In this document: one piece after another, positions 27,501 to 35,764 of the stretch | How positions within the stretch are numbered: position 1 is the first letter of the stretch | How the letters are laid out: each line of letters starts with the position of its first letter | From: an uncultured bacterium | GTDB lineage: Bacteria; Bacillota; Clostridia; Lachnospirales; Lachnospiraceae | Reading direction: 5' to 3' | Length of the DNA: 64,000 nucleotides | NCBI GenBank assembly: GCA_905215155.1 | Contig: CAJMPJ010000004.1 | Location: 62,001 to 126,000 of the forward strand | Notes under the pieces: model-generated | The model's database searches: none | Seen by the model: the letters and a program-made list of their open reading frames with translations, nothing else | What the model was told of the DNA's origin: nothing | Program-made: the position numbers and the translations under genes

Positions 27501-28281
27501 TTTGGGGTTTCAAGAAATCACCGGGTATACAAAAGAGGATCTGTCTGTTCAGTTTCATGGAAATTTTGCAGATATGGTCCACCCGGATGAACGGGAAAGG
27601 ATTTTTCATATGATGCAGCAGTTAAAACCGGGAAAAACCTTGTGGGATATAAAGTGCCGGGTCCTGACGATCCATGGCTATATTCAGGCATTGTTTCATT
27701 TCAGGCTGTCTGAAAAGAACCGGGAGTCTCTGTATGGGGTGATGCTGAATACAGAGGATTGGAAAAGAGTTTCATTGAAGGAAGCTTTCCTTGAAGATAT
27801 GACGAGCCGCAGGGAGACCGGGGACTTTCCAATCTCCTCACCGGTAAGGGGACTGCCGGACCGGGCGCTTGCTGTTGCCATGATGAATGAATACCTGGGT
27901 TGCCGCAGATTCCAGACCTCTGCGCTGGTTCTTTTTGAACTGAGCCGGCCGGAAAAACAGAGAATAGAAGACGGCAGAGATTCAAAAGCACTGTTTAGCA
28001 GGCAGGTGGACCGGCTGAAACGCTTCTTTCGGCAGGAGGATATCATCTGTCTGAATGGCGGCTATGAAGTGATGGTGCTTTGTAAAAATATCCGGGAAGA
28101 GGATGCGGAGAATAAAAAGGAGCGGATTACGCAGATGCTGAACCAGGAGATGTCTGCCAAAGAGAGAAAGTTTTTTTTGCCGGTGCGTGCGGGATATACC
28201 ATGATTTCCATGGAAGATTCTGATTTTGAACGCTGCTATGAAGCGGTCAGAAGTGTTTTTGAAAAGGATTTTTTGCTTTAA
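24541..28281 (+). CDS. multi-domain GGDEF-EAL-PAS cyclic-di-GMP protein
   Basis: A protein of about 1246 residues with no clear membrane segment. Order: PAS-like N-terminal sensor regions (about 1-240), GGDEF domain with active-site GGDDF at 325-329, EAL domain with E-S-L at 447 and MDDFGSGYSSL at 568, then three PAS/PAC-like regions (about 690-1100) and a C-terminal degenerate GGDEF-like domain where the motif reads GGYEV (1173). The first GGDEF and the EAL keep their key acidic residues, so both synthesis and hydrolysis of c-di-GMP are possible. The last domain is probably inactive. AGGAGAGG places the start at ATG 24541 rather than 24520. It is monocistronic. Confidence 0.87.
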   Translation: MNQMSADNGEAGICIIDQDYRIIYMNDRAKAYYPNLKTGMYCLDELGSDSAFCKVWPELHKDSGHMIFYDAASRLWLNLSSGLIDWPGYEGSRLIMFRPVVEQNRNLFYNLTDNTVYDELFELHIWSNTYKILFCEKDKFKIPASEGVLDQMYAEVAETMLHPDDRKAFREFWECTSLLDRLNANGRIMKGEFRKQLLDESYRWVRLSAVLFRDESCEGPIIMCYVQDIDNLKKKEEEQKLQQEKRDETDSLTGLLRYGPFFEKARRFLERKPEAPYFMVAIDIEHFKLYNEWYGEKEGDRFLIKISGYLKEMEGTFESIAGYMGGDDFVIILPQDLSLLNQLEHQINCYARQYGGYGGFLPAFGVYSIKNRYLSVSTMYDRAIIALNSIKGNYAKRIGWYDPGMKQKMEDDQVLLSEIQRALENQEFIFYVQPQCNMLTGKIIGMESLVRWQHPVRGIISPGEFIPHLERNGFIIHLDLYIWEMVCRQFSSWIKAGCHPIPISVNMSRMDIYGINVVEKFKQLVKQYEIDPRYLEIEITESAYAEDYELIRKVVEDLRKAGFPVFMDDFGSGYSSLNMLRDVNVDVIKIDTKFLDMNENSKRRGMGILETIVRMARVMQFKVIAEGIEEKEQADFLINIGCIYGQGYYYYKPMSVTEMEELLKNDSNLDYRGIQARQMRELKLEDLFNENITSEAMMNNVLGAIALYEVYEDNCELLRVNEEYYRITGDNPVDLGESREFLQQKVYQDDRDRVLLIFENAYKSPVHGAEGIFRRLRLSGEFMWIHLRVFFLREQDGRCLYYGTVRDATEQMEQRKKLEDSQKILSEVMKLAGLMGIYCEEDLPLYFANNEMLHLMGYDTYEMFIRDVGGRIIDIIHPEDRETLREKVLRCSVPGMEYRFRYRIRKRDRSFLWIMTKGRFIQAEDGRMAVISACMDITDTVLAEQNLKHTVEILENKEDELDFLSSCIPGGYVRLGKTRDMEFHYTSLGFQEITGYTKEDLSVQFHGNFADMVHPDERERIFHMMQQLKPGKTLWDIKCRVLTIHGYIQALFHFRLSEKNRESLYGVMLNTEDWKRVSLKEAFLEDMTSRRETGDFPISSPVRGLPDRALAVAMMNEYLGCRRFQTSALVLFELSRPEKQRIEDGRDSKALFSRQVDRLKRFFRQEDIICLNGGYEVMVLCKNIREEDAENKKERITQMLNQEMSAKERKFFLPVRAGYTMISMEDSDFERCYEAVRSVFEKDFLL

Positions 28282-28324
28282 AGTGAAAAAGTAATAAAAT
28301 AGAATAGACCCTTTCCTGCACTTG

Positions 28325-28333
28325 TGATATAAT
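28325..28333 (+). promoter_or_regulatory. extended -10 promoter of the aminotransferase pair
   Basis: TGATATAAT, an extended -10 element, 41 bases before the start codon; no good -35 is seen. Confidence 0.5.
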
Positions 28334-28373
28334 TCCCATAAAATCATTTCAGGATAAAGGAAGGAATAAGATT

Positions 28374-29582
28374 ATGATAGCAGACAAGATGAGACCCCTT
28401 GTAGAAAATAATTCCGCAATCCGTGCCATGTTTGAAGAAGGAAAGAAGATGGCTCTGCTTTATGGCCGGGAAAATGTGTATGACTTCAGTCTGGGAAATC
28501 CCAATGTACCCGCTCCAAAAGTGGTCAATCAGGCGATTCTGGACATCATCAAAGAGGAAGAGACCACGTTCGTTCATGGCTATATGAGCAATGCGGGGTA
28601 TGAGGATGTAAGAGCTGCGGTAGCCGGTTCCTTAAACCGGAGGTTTGGGACTCATTTTCATCTGGAAAATATTCTTATGACGGTTGGAGCTGCCAGCGGT
28701 ATGAATGTGATTTTAAAAACCATACTGGATCCGGGAGATGAGGTGGTGGTTTTTGCCCCTTATTTTATGGAATATGGCTCTTATGTGAGAAACTATGACG
28801 GTGTGCTTGTGGTGGTACCTCCGGATACCAAAACCTTTTATCCGGATCTTGAGGAATTTGAGCGGAGGATCACAAAAAAGACAAAGGCCGTAATCATCAA
28901 TACGCCTAACAATCCCACCGGAGTCATTTATTCTTCCGGGACACTGAAGAAAATCGCAGGGATCATGGAAAAGAAGGAAAAAGAGTATGGCAGGTCCATC
29001 GTGCTGATTTCCGACGAACCATACAGAGAACTGGCATATGACGGAGCAGAAGTCCCTTATGTGACTCCGTTTTATCACAATACCTTTGTCTGCTACTCCT
29101 ACAGCAAATCCTTATCTCTTCCGGGAGAGCGGATTGGTTACCTTGTGATTCCCGATGAAGTCGATGACTCCCAGAAGGTGATTGCTGCGGCAGCCATCTC
29201 AAACCGGGTGCTTGGGTGTGTCAATGCCCCATCCCTGATGCAGAGGGTGATCATGCGCTGCTTGGAGGAGCAGGTGAATCTGGAAGCCTACAACAGAAAC
29301 AGGGAACTTCTTTACAATAGTTTGAAGGAGTATGGGTTTGAATGCATAAAACCGGAGGGGGCGTTCTATTTGTTTGTGAAGGCTCCGGTGGATGATAAGG
29401 AATTCTGCGGGTATTGTAAGGAACACCGGGTGCTTTTGGTTCCCGGAAGCTCCTTTGCGTGCCCGGGCTACGTGCGGATCGCATACTGCGTTTCTTATGA
29501 CCAGATCGTCCGTTCTCTTCCGGCATTTAAAAAAATAGCAGAAGCTTATGGACTGATGGAACGTAAGGAGGGAGCAGAATGA
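28374..29582 (+). CDS. PLP-dependent class I/II aminotransferase
   Basis: A 402-residue fold-type I aminotransferase. The motif NNPTGVIY, the Asp-containing SDEPYREL, the PLP lysine in SYSKSLSLPGERIGYL (near residue 245) and a C-terminal substrate-binding Arg region (GYVRIAYC) are visible. The layout is like aspartate or aromatic aminotransferases, but exact substrate cannot be set. Its stop overlaps the start of the HisC gene (ATGA), so the two are co-translated and may share an amino-acid context. Confidence 0.87.
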   Translation: MIADKMRPLVENNSAIRAMFEEGKKMALLYGRENVYDFSLGNPNVPAPKVVNQAILDIIKEEETTFVHGYMSNAGYEDVRAAVAGSLNRRFGTHFHLENILMTVGAASGMNVILKTILDPGDEVVVFAPYFMEYGSYVRNYDGVLVVVPPDTKTFYPDLEEFERRITKKTKAVIINTPNNPTGVIYSSGTLKKIAGIMEKKEKEYGRSIVLISDEPYRELAYDGAEVPYVTPFYHNTFVCYSYSKSLSLPGERIGYLVIPDEVDDSQKVIAAAAISNRVLGCVNAPSLMQRVIMRCLEEQVNLEAYNRNRELLYNSLKEYGFECIKPEGAFYLFVKAPVDDKEFCGYCKEHRVLLVPGSSFACPGYVRIAYCVSYDQIVRSLPAFKKIAEAYGLMERKEGAE

Positions 29583-30637
29583 GAGCATGGGAGAAAAACA
29601 TACGAAGGGTCGCTCCTTATGTGCCCGGAGAACAGCCAAAGAGTGAAAAGCCGATCAAGCTGAATACCAATGAAAATCCATACCCCCCGGCTCCGGGGGT
29701 GAAACAGGCGTTCAAAGAGATGGACGCCGGCCAGTTCCGCAAATATCCGGATTCCACTTCTTCAGAGCTTATAAAGGCTCTTTCTGAATATTATCAGGTG
29801 GAAGAGAATGAGGTTTTTGTGGGGGTGGGGTCTGATGATGTGATCGCCATGGCTTTTATGACCTTTTTTAATTCCGAGCTGCCCATATTGTTTCCGGATG
29901 TAAGCTATTCCTTTTACAAGGTTTGGGCGGATTTGCTTCAGATTTCTTATGAAACACCGGCTCTTGATGAAAATTTTTGTATTCATAAGGAAGATTATTA
30001 TAAGGCAAATGGGGGCATCATATTTCCGAATCCCAATGCTCCCACCGGTTTGCTTCTTCCTTTGGAAGAGGTGGAGGATATCATTGCCCATAATCAGGAT
30101 TCCGTAATCATCGTCGATGAAGCCTACATTGATTTTGGCGGTGAAAGCGCCGTGAGACTCACCCGGAAATACGAGAATCTTCTGGTGGTGCAGACCTTTA
30201 GCAAATCCCGTTCCTTAGCGGGGCTGAGAATCGGATATGCCATCGGGCATCCGGATTTAATCCGGGCGGTCAATGATGTGAAAAATTCCTATAATTCCTA
30301 TACCCTGAACATGCCTTCTATAAAATTAGGCGCAGAGGCGGTAAAGGATGAAACGTATTTTAAAGAGAGCCTTGAACGAATTGTAAAAACAAGGGAAGAG
30401 TCCAAGTTAAGGCTTAAAAAACTTGGGTTTTCCTTCCCGGATTCCATGGCGAATTTTATTTTTGCAACCCACAAAGACCGGAGTGCAAAAGACATATATA
30501 AGGCTCTGCGTGAGAACCACATATATGTCCGTTACTTCGATCAGCCAAGACTTGACAACCATCTGCGCATTACTATCGGTACGGATGAGGAAATGAAGAA
30601 ATTTTTTGAGTTTTTAGAGGTTTTTCTTTCGGATTAA
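29579..30637 (+). CDS. hisC: histidinol-phosphate aminotransferase
   Basis: A 352-residue aminotransferase of the HisC subfamily. It carries KLNTNENPYPP near the N-terminus, NPNAPTG near residue 145, DEAYIDFG near 180 and the PLP lysine in FSKSRSLAGLRIGYA near 207. This set is typical of HisC/Cobalamin-type enzymes, and histidinol phosphate is the likely substrate. The rest of a histidine operon is not in this window, so the isolated gene could be a paralogue with broader use. Confidence 0.82.
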   Translation: MRAWEKNIRRVAPYVPGEQPKSEKPIKLNTNENPYPPAPGVKQAFKEMDAGQFRKYPDSTSSELIKALSEYYQVEENEVFVGVGSDDVIAMAFMTFFNSELPILFPDVSYSFYKVWADLLQISYETPALDENFCIHKEDYYKANGGIIFPNPNAPTGLLLPLEEVEDIIAHNQDSVIIVDEAYIDFGGESAVRLTRKYENLLVVQTFSKSRSLAGLRIGYAIGHPDLIRAVNDVKNSYNSYTLNMPSIKLGAEAVKDETYFKESLERIVKTREESKLRLKKLGFSFPDSMANFIFATHKDRSAKDIYKALRENHIYVRYFDQPRLDNHLRITIGTDEEMKKFFEFLEVFLSD

Positions 30638-30642
30638 TTCGT

Positions 30643-30671
30643 TTGTCAAAAAGCCGTTGGGATCGTACAAT
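30643..30671 (+). promoter_or_regulatory. promoter upstream of the YtvI-like gene
   Basis: TTGTCA (30643-30648), 17-base spacer, TACAAT (30666-30671), directly after hisC. Confidence 0.55.
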
Positions 30672-30688
30672 AAACACAGGTGATGGAA

Positions 30689-31825
30689 ATGGAAGATATA
30701 AAAAAGTATTTAAAGCTAATGCTTAATATTGTGATACCCATTCTGTTCTTATATCTGATCTGCGTATGGGGACCTAAATTATTGAAATTTTTTCTGCCGT
30801 TTGTCATTGGATGGGTCATTTCAGTCATAGCCAATCCTTTGGTGCGTTTTTTTGAAAAACGTCTGAAGATCGTCCGGAAACACAGTTCTGTGCTGATTGT
30901 GGTAACAGTGCTCTTTCTGATCATAACGGCCCTTTATTTCCTCGTATCAAAGCTGGTTTATGAATCCATAGAATTTGTGGACCATATTCCCCAGTATTAC
31001 GAAGCGGCCTGGGTGGAGATTCAAAAGATGCTTTTAAACATACAGGGAATTATGCAGTTTCTACCCATGGGTATTCAGAATTCGGTAAATCAGTTTTTCT
31101 CCCATATGGAGCAATATTTGAATGTGGCAGTACAGAAGATCGCCTCTCCTACGGTTATGGCAGCAGGAAATATGGTCAAAAGCATACCGGCGGCCTTGGT
31201 CTACACCATCGTTACGATTTTTTCTTCCTATCTGTTCATTGTGGACAGAGATAAGTTCATGGCAGTCATTCATCGTTATATTCCAGAGGGGGGAACCAGA
31301 TATTACCGCTATTTGAAAAAAGATGTGCGGCATCTGGTCGGGGGATATTTTATTGCCCAATTTAAGATCATGTTTATTATAGCGGCGGTTCTGGCCATTG
31401 GATTTCTGGTTCTGGGAGTGGATTATGCACTTCTGCTTGCGGTGCTTATAGCAATCCTTGATTTTCTGCCGATCTTGGGGACTGGTACAATTTTGATTCC
31501 CTGGGCATTGGTCCGCATGGTCTCCGGGGAGTTTGCCTTTGGTTTTGGACTGATCGCCATTTACGTACTGACCCTGGTACTGAGGCAGATCATACAGCCA
31601 AAGATCGTAGGGGACACCATGGGACTTGATCCTTTTATGACGTTGTTGTTTTTGTATCTTGGATTTAAAATAAGCGGTATCGCGGGAATGATTTTGGCGG
31701 TGCCCGTTGGTATGCTGATTCTTAATTTATATGAATTCGGAGCTTTTGATTTGTTTTTTGACAGCGTAAATACATTGATCCACGATATCAATGTATTCCG
31801 TAAGGAGCCGGGGGAAAGACCATGA
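30689..31825 (+). CDS. AI-2E/YtvI-family membrane protein
   Basis: A membrane protein of about 378 residues with seven to eight hydrophobic segments; the pattern FVIGWVISVIANPLVRFFEK near the start and the C-terminal ILDFLPILGTG and PKIVGDTMGLDP are typical of the AI-2E transporter superfamily (PerM/YtvI branch). YtvI is linked to sporulation in Bacillus, while others are transporters or Na+ antiporters, so the substrate is open. Starts at GTG 30680, ATG 30683 and ATG 30689 are all possible; AGGTGA suits 30689. A GH25-like gene follows 28 bases later. Confidence 0.85.
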   Translation: MEDIKKYLKLMLNIVIPILFLYLICVWGPKLLKFFLPFVIGWVISVIANPLVRFFEKRLKIVRKHSSVLIVVTVLFLIITALYFLVSKLVYESIEFVDHIPQYYEAAWVEIQKMLLNIQGIMQFLPMGIQNSVNQFFSHMEQYLNVAVQKIASPTVMAAGNMVKSIPAALVYTIVTIFSSYLFIVDRDKFMAVIHRYIPEGGTRYYRYLKKDVRHLVGGYFIAQFKIMFIIAAVLAIGFLVLGVDYALLLAVLIAILDFLPILGTGTILIPWALVRMVSGEFAFGFGLIAIYVLTLVLRQIIQPKIVGDTMGLDPFMTLLFLYLGFKISGIAGMILAVPVGMLILNLYEFGAFDLFFDSVNTLIHDINVFRKEPGERP

Positions 31826-31853
31826 AAAAGCTGCGTTTGGAGGAAATTATATC

Positions 31854-32798
31854 ATGAACATAAGAGTGAGGATTGCTGCAGGTATGGTTGTGGGTCTTGT
31901 TGCCTCTGTAATGATGGCGACCCCTATGAATGTCTTTTCCGGGGAAGCGTGGAACCTGGAAAATGGACAATATGTGGATGCATCCGGACAACCCATTGCC
32001 GGTGCACTGGAAAAAGGAATTACCGTTTCAAAATATCAGAACCGGCAGAATGAAGCCGGGGGAGGCATCGACTGGGAGAGGGTAAAGAAATCCGGAGTCT
32101 CCTTTGCCATGGTCCGCATCGGTTATTTAAATGATAAAGACCCGTATTATTCCGTCAATATGAATAATGCGGCAAAAAGCGGTATAAAGACAGGTGTATT
32201 TTTCTATACACAGGCGCTGGATACCCAGACGGCAGTACAGGAAGCGGAGTACGTGCTTCGGGAAGTAAAGGATTACCCCATATCTTATCCGATTGCATAT
32301 GACGTGGAGTCTAAATATCTTTTGGACAATCATCTGACCAGACAGCAGATTACGGATAATATCAATGCTTTCTGCAAAGTCATTGCAGATGCGGGATACC
32401 GGCCTATGGTATATGCCAATAACAAATGGCTTACGAATTACATTGATATGGATCAGGTCCCATACGATGTCTGGTATGCCAGATATGGGAGCATTAATGA
32501 CTGTAAGAACCGGACCATCTGGCAGTGTACGGATCAGGGAAGAGTGGAGGGAATGGAAGGAGATGTGACCATCGAATTTTCCTTCCGGGATTACAGCAGT
32601 ATAATACCGTCCGAAGGGTGGAAGACCATTGACGGGGAACGGTATTATATGAAAAATTACTTCAAGCAGACCGGCTGGATTGAAGTGGAGGATAAGTGGT
32701 ATTATCTGGATAACGATGGAACCATGGTTCATGATACGTCTTTGGTAATAGATGGGAACTCTTATGCTTTTGGTACCGACGGAGCGATGATCCGTTAA
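31854..32798 (+). CDS. secreted GH25-like cell-wall hydrolase with C-terminal wall-binding repeats
   Basis: A 314-residue protein with a signal peptide (about 1-29, VRIAAGMVVGLVASVMM), a GH25 lysozyme-like domain (about 54-250) and choline-binding-type repeats (WKTIDGERYYMKN, WIEVEDKWYYLDNDG, then YAFGTDGAM). The DxE pair is seen in IAYDVES (Asp150, Glu152). The first conserved Asp of GH25, at the start of the barrel in D-V-S-x-Y/H, is Thr57 here (GITVSKYQ), and the late VDxN motif is VTIEF. It may be a weak or altered muramidase. GGAGG precedes ATG 31854. Confidence 0.83.
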   Translation: MNIRVRIAAGMVVGLVASVMMATPMNVFSGEAWNLENGQYVDASGQPIAGALEKGITVSKYQNRQNEAGGGIDWERVKKSGVSFAMVRIGYLNDKDPYYSVNMNNAAKSGIKTGVFFYTQALDTQTAVQEAEYVLREVKDYPISYPIAYDVESKYLLDNHLTRQQITDNINAFCKVIADAGYRPMVYANNKWLTNYIDMDQVPYDVWYARYGSINDCKNRTIWQCTDQGRVEGMEGDVTIEFSFRDYSSIIPSEGWKTIDGERYYMKNYFKQTGWIEVEDKWYYLDNDGTMVHDTSLVIDGNSYAFGTDGAMIR

Positions 32799-32845
32799 AT
32801 GAAAACAGAAGAATGTCCAACATAAAGACAACGGAATATACTTTG

Positions 32846-32887
32846 GCATACAAAAAGACCGCCCTTATGGACGGTTTTTTTGTATGC
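32846..32887. terminator. bidirectional terminator
   Basis: GCATACAAAAAGACCG pairs with CGGTTTTTTTGTATGC, T-rich on both strands, between the GH25 gene and the convergent ABC-2 exporter genes. Confidence 0.8.
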
Positions 32888-32987
32888 ATAGATCCCCAGC
32901 CGGTTATTCCTTATATACATAACAGGAAGGAAAAGCTTTTTATCCAAGGAAAGCAGATGCTTATGCTACGCTTTTGCTTTTTTATTG

Positions 32988-33773
32988 TCAGGAACCGGTG
33001 GACTGATATCTGGAAAGTCCGAACCTCCATAACAGAACGGCAGGCAGGAGAAAAAGACAGCCTGCAATTGGAAGAAGACCATACCATGGGTTTTCTGCTT
33101 TTCCGGTCAAGTATAGGAAGGGGTAGTACTGAAACAGGGAAAAGGGGACCAGGTAGGTACAGATGGTAAGCAAAGTCTTACCGTAAATGCCGATGGGATA
33201 TTTGCCGTATTCCCTTGCTCCGTCCGTAAATACATTCATAAATTCCAATCCTTCCAGAGTAAAGAAGCATATGGAGGCAAAGATCAGATATATGGCGGCA
33301 AATACCACCACGCCTCCTGCAATCATAAGAACTGTGACTGCCACGCGGGCCAGGTTCCACTCAATGGAACTGGCAGATACTCCATAGGCAAACATAACGG
33401 CAGCCTGCAGCAGACGGCCGAGCCTGGTCAAGTCGATCTTGCTGCACAAAACGGTAAACAGGCAGTTTCTGGGACGCAGCAGGATCCGGTCAAATTCTCC
33501 GTTTCCGATAATTGTTTCAAAGGTGTCAAGGCTCCGGAAAATGGTTTCCGCTATGGTAAATGCCATCAATGTGATGGAAAAACAGAGCAGAACTTCCTCA
33601 TAGGAAAATCCTTTCACCTGTTTAAACCGGTCCATCATGAAGTAGACACCAAGGAATATGTTAAAAGAAATCAGAAACTGTCCCACAGTGGTCAATAAAA
33701 ATGAAATTTTATGCTGCATCATACTTTTTAAATGAATGAAAAAATATTTTTGGTATAAACGTATGGAATTCAT
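32988..33773 (-). CDS. ABC-2 type exporter permease, DUF990-like, subunit 2
   Basis: A 261-residue membrane protein with about six helices, including QHKISFLLTTVGQFLISFNI near the N-terminus. Together with the next gene and an ATPase it forms the three-gene arrangement typical of ABC-2/DUF990 exporters. The motif ETIFRSLDTFETIIGNGEFD followed by LLRPRNCLF is characteristic of this family. No substrate can be named; related systems export small hydrophobic compounds. It lies 13 bases after the partner permease on the same strand. Confidence 0.83.
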   Translation of the reverse strand: MNSIRLYQKYFFIHLKSMMQHKISFLLTTVGQFLISFNIFLGVYFMMDRFKQVKGFSYEEVLLCFSITLMAFTIAETIFRSLDTFETIIGNGEFDRILLRPRNCLFTVLCSKIDLTRLGRLLQAAVMFAYGVSASSIEWNLARVAVTVLMIAGGVVVFAAIYLIFASICFFTLEGLEFMNVFTDGAREYGKYPIGIYGKTLLTICTYLVPFSLFQYYPFLYLTGKAENPWYGLLPIAGCLFLLPAVLLWRFGLSRYQSTGS

Positions 33774-33786
33774 ATCCTGTCTCCTT

Positions 33787-34590
33787 TCAGCCCCCCTGAA
33801 TCACGATTCGTTTTAATGCATGTTGCTCCAAAGCCCGCCCGATCAGCAGGAACGCCGTCAGCCAGAATACCTGCAAGGCAAGGCTTGCATACATATCCTG
33901 ACCGGTTAAGTCTCCGCCGAAAATCCGAAAGGGGACATTTTGGGCGGAGGCAAAGGGCAGCAGGCTTACAAACCCACGAATTCCGTCGGGAAGGAAAGGC
34001 AGAGGGATCACTGAACCGCTTAAAAATTCCGACAGAGAGGTCACAAGTAATTTGATCCCCTGGGAGGAAATGGTATAAAATACGGACATATAAACGATCA
34101 TGCCGAAAGCCACCACAAAGAGCAGTCCCAGAACCATGGATACCAGAGTAAAAAACCAGGTTTTTAATTCACCTGGCAGGGAAAGCCCGTATGGTTCCGG
34201 AAGAAACCATGCGAACACCAGAATGGGCATACACCGAAGGACTGCTTTGGACAGGCGTACAGCAAGTCCCCGGACAAACCACATGTTATAAAGGCGGACC
34301 GGGCGGCAGAGTTCGTAAGCCACATTCCCGGTGGTGATGGATTCAAAAAGCTGGGATTCCCAGAACCACGTCATAAATAGAGCCAGAAAAGCCTGCTGAA
34401 GCCATATGTAGGTGGTAAGAGCGTGAACGTCCATGGGAAAGCTTTCCGGAGATGCTTCGTAAAACGCACGGAATAAAAGAATTTCCATCATGCCCCACAC
34501 AAACTGGGTGACCATACCGGAAAGGGCGGCTGCCCGGTATTGAAGCCCGTGGATAAATCGGATGCGGAAAAACGACCAGTATTTTTTCAT
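33787..34590 (-). CDS. ABC-2 type exporter permease, DUF990-like, subunit 1
   Basis: A 267-residue permease with about six hydrophobic segments. The stretch FESITTGNVAYELCRPVRLYNM is the typical cytoplasmic signature shared with its partner (there GNGEFDRILLRPRN). AGGAGG on the minus strand with six-base spacing places the start at 34590, which removes an apparent overlap with the ATPase gene. It is probably a heterodimer partner of the downstream permease. Confidence 0.83.
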   Translation of the reverse strand: MKKYWSFFRIRFIHGLQYRAAALSGMVTQFVWGMMEILLFRAFYEASPESFPMDVHALTTYIWLQQAFLALFMTWFWESQLFESITTGNVAYELCRPVRLYNMWFVRGLAVRLSKAVLRCMPILVFAWFLPEPYGLSLPGELKTWFFTLVSMVLGLLFVVAFGMIVYMSVFYTISSQGIKLLVTSLSEFLSGSVIPLPFLPDGIRGFVSLLPFASAQNVPFRIFGGDLTGQDMYASLALQVFWLTAFLLIGRALEQHALKRIVIQGG

Positions 34591-34600
34591 ATTCCGCCTC

Positions 34601-35401
34601 CTAAATCTCAAAATCCCGGTAAAGGGCCGCAATGATCTCGTCTAAGGCTGCATCTTTTTTGGGCCGGTGGGATTTTAACTCGTCGAGGGTTCCGTCAAGA
34701 AGGAGCCGGCCTTTGCCGATCAAAAGGACCCGGTCCGCCAAGGCTTCCATGTCCTGCATATCGTGAGTCGTAAGAAGAACGGTGGTATTGTGCCTTTGGT
34801 TCTGCCTGCGGATAAAATCCCTTACCGCCAGCTTGGAAACCGCATCTAGGCCGATGGTGGGTTCGTCCAGAAACAGAATTTTCGGATTGTGGAGCAAAGA
34901 GGCGGCAATTTCGCAGCGCATCCGCTGCCCAAGGGACAATTGCCTGGCCGGGGTGCGCAATAGTTCTTCCAGAGATAAAAGTTCCGTCAGTTCGCTTAGG
35001 GTTTCGTGGTAAGATGTCTTGGGAATGTCGTAGATGTCGCGGAGAAGTTCATAAGAGTCTATGATAGGAACGTCCCACCAGAGCTGGGTGCGCTGTCCGA
35101 ATACAACGCCTATGTTCTTAACATGTTCTTTCCGTTCCCTCCATGGAACGCGGCCGTCTATGATGCAGGTGCCGTCATCGGGGGTAAGGATACCGCTTAG
35201 AATTTTGATGGTAGAGCTTTTACCCGCCCCGTTGGGACCGATATAACCTACCATTTCTCCGTCTCCGATAGAAAAGGAGATGTCTGAAAGAGCATGGATT
35301 ACTTCCTGCTCTTTGTGAAAAAGTGCCTTCATGGCTTCCAAAAAGCCGGCGCTTCTTCTGGCGACCTTAAAAGTCTTGTTGATGTGTTCCACTTGAATCA
35401 T
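34601..35401 (-). CDS. ABC exporter ATP-binding protein
   Basis: A 266-residue ATPase of the ABC-2 exporter class: Walker A GPNGAGKSS (about 55-63), VVFGQRTQLWWD in the Q-loop region (the QLWWD form is typical of DUF990-linked ATPases), signature LSLGQRMR and Walker B ILFLDEPT with switch His in TTHDMQD. First gene of the minus-strand operon, preceded by a long structured leader (35440-35580). Confidence 0.88.
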   Translation of the reverse strand: MIQVEHINKTFKVARRSAGFLEAMKALFHKEQEVIHALSDISFSIGDGEMVGYIGPNGAGKSSTIKILSGILTPDDGTCIIDGRVPWRERKEHVKNIGVVFGQRTQLWWDVPIIDSYELLRDIYDIPKTSYHETLSELTELLSLEELLRTPARQLSLGQRMRCEIAASLLHNPKILFLDEPTIGLDAVSKLAVRDFIRRQNQRHNTTVLLTTHDMQDMEALADRVLLIGKGRLLLDGTLDELKSHRPKKDAALDEIIAALYRDFEI

Positions 35402-35439
35402 GTTGGTTCCTCCTGGTAGTAATATTTTTGAACGTGATC

Positions 35440-35580
35440 CTTCCGGCAGCGGACAGTGAGACCTGTCATAACCGGTGAGAGCGTTCTAATATCTTGCCAA
35501 GCGGTGAGCGCAGACGATAAATGGTTTCTGGCGCTGCTCTCCGGGAGCTATAAAAAATGACCCGGGGACTCTACCGTGGT
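35440..35580 (-). promoter_or_regulatory. GC-rich structured leader of the ABC exporter operon, unassigned
   Basis: This part of the 363-base gap upstream of the exporter is GC-rich in AT-rich surroundings. Helices that can form: GACAG/CTGTC near 35452-35466, AGCGCAGA/TCTGGCGCT (35507-35514 with 35527-35535, one bulge) enclosed by GAGAGC (35477-35482)/GCTCTC (35536-35541), and a small CTTG/CAAG hairpin near 35493-35501. GGTGAG occurs twice and GTGAG a third time. I matched no known riboswitch or T-box with confidence. Orientation with the exporter (minus) is assumed. Confidence 0.4.
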
Positions 35581-35684
35581 ATTAATATTCTCTTTTCCTG
35601 AATGTAAGAATTGAAGATAGAATGGAAAAGGAATTTCAGTTTAACACCGCCTAAATTTACTGTCAAGTGTATGAAAAAATAATC

Positions 35685-35712
35685 TTGACATTTCCGGGAA
35701 AAATGTTAATAT
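35685..35712 (+). promoter_or_regulatory. promoter of the metal-resistance operon
   Basis: TTGACA (35685-35690), 16-base spacer, TAATAT (35707-35712). The operator follows within five bases, so a bound repressor would block initiation. Confidence 0.75.
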
Positions 35713-35716
35713 AAAC

Positions 35717-35736
35717 ATATGAACAGATATTCATAT
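35717..35736 (+). promoter_or_regulatory. ArsR/SmtB-type operator
   Basis: Perfect inverted repeat ATATGAA-CAGATA-TTCATAT just downstream of the -10. This is the imperfect 12-2-12 operator class bound by SmtB/CadC/CzrA regulators, and the gene directly downstream encodes such a protein. Confidence 0.85.
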
Positions 35737-35764
35737 ATTAATAGTAACACAAAGGAGGTGTGGA

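Noticed and set aside
32813..33169. 118-codon plus-strand frame
   Set aside because: It overlaps a bidirectional terminator and the antisense of the ABC-2 permease gene, with no ribosome site.
35440..35580. T-box leader read on the plus strand (GGTGAGAGC and TACCGTGG)
   Set aside because: The T-box core is incomplete, there is no following terminator, and the plus-strand gene downstream is a metal repressor with its own promoter.
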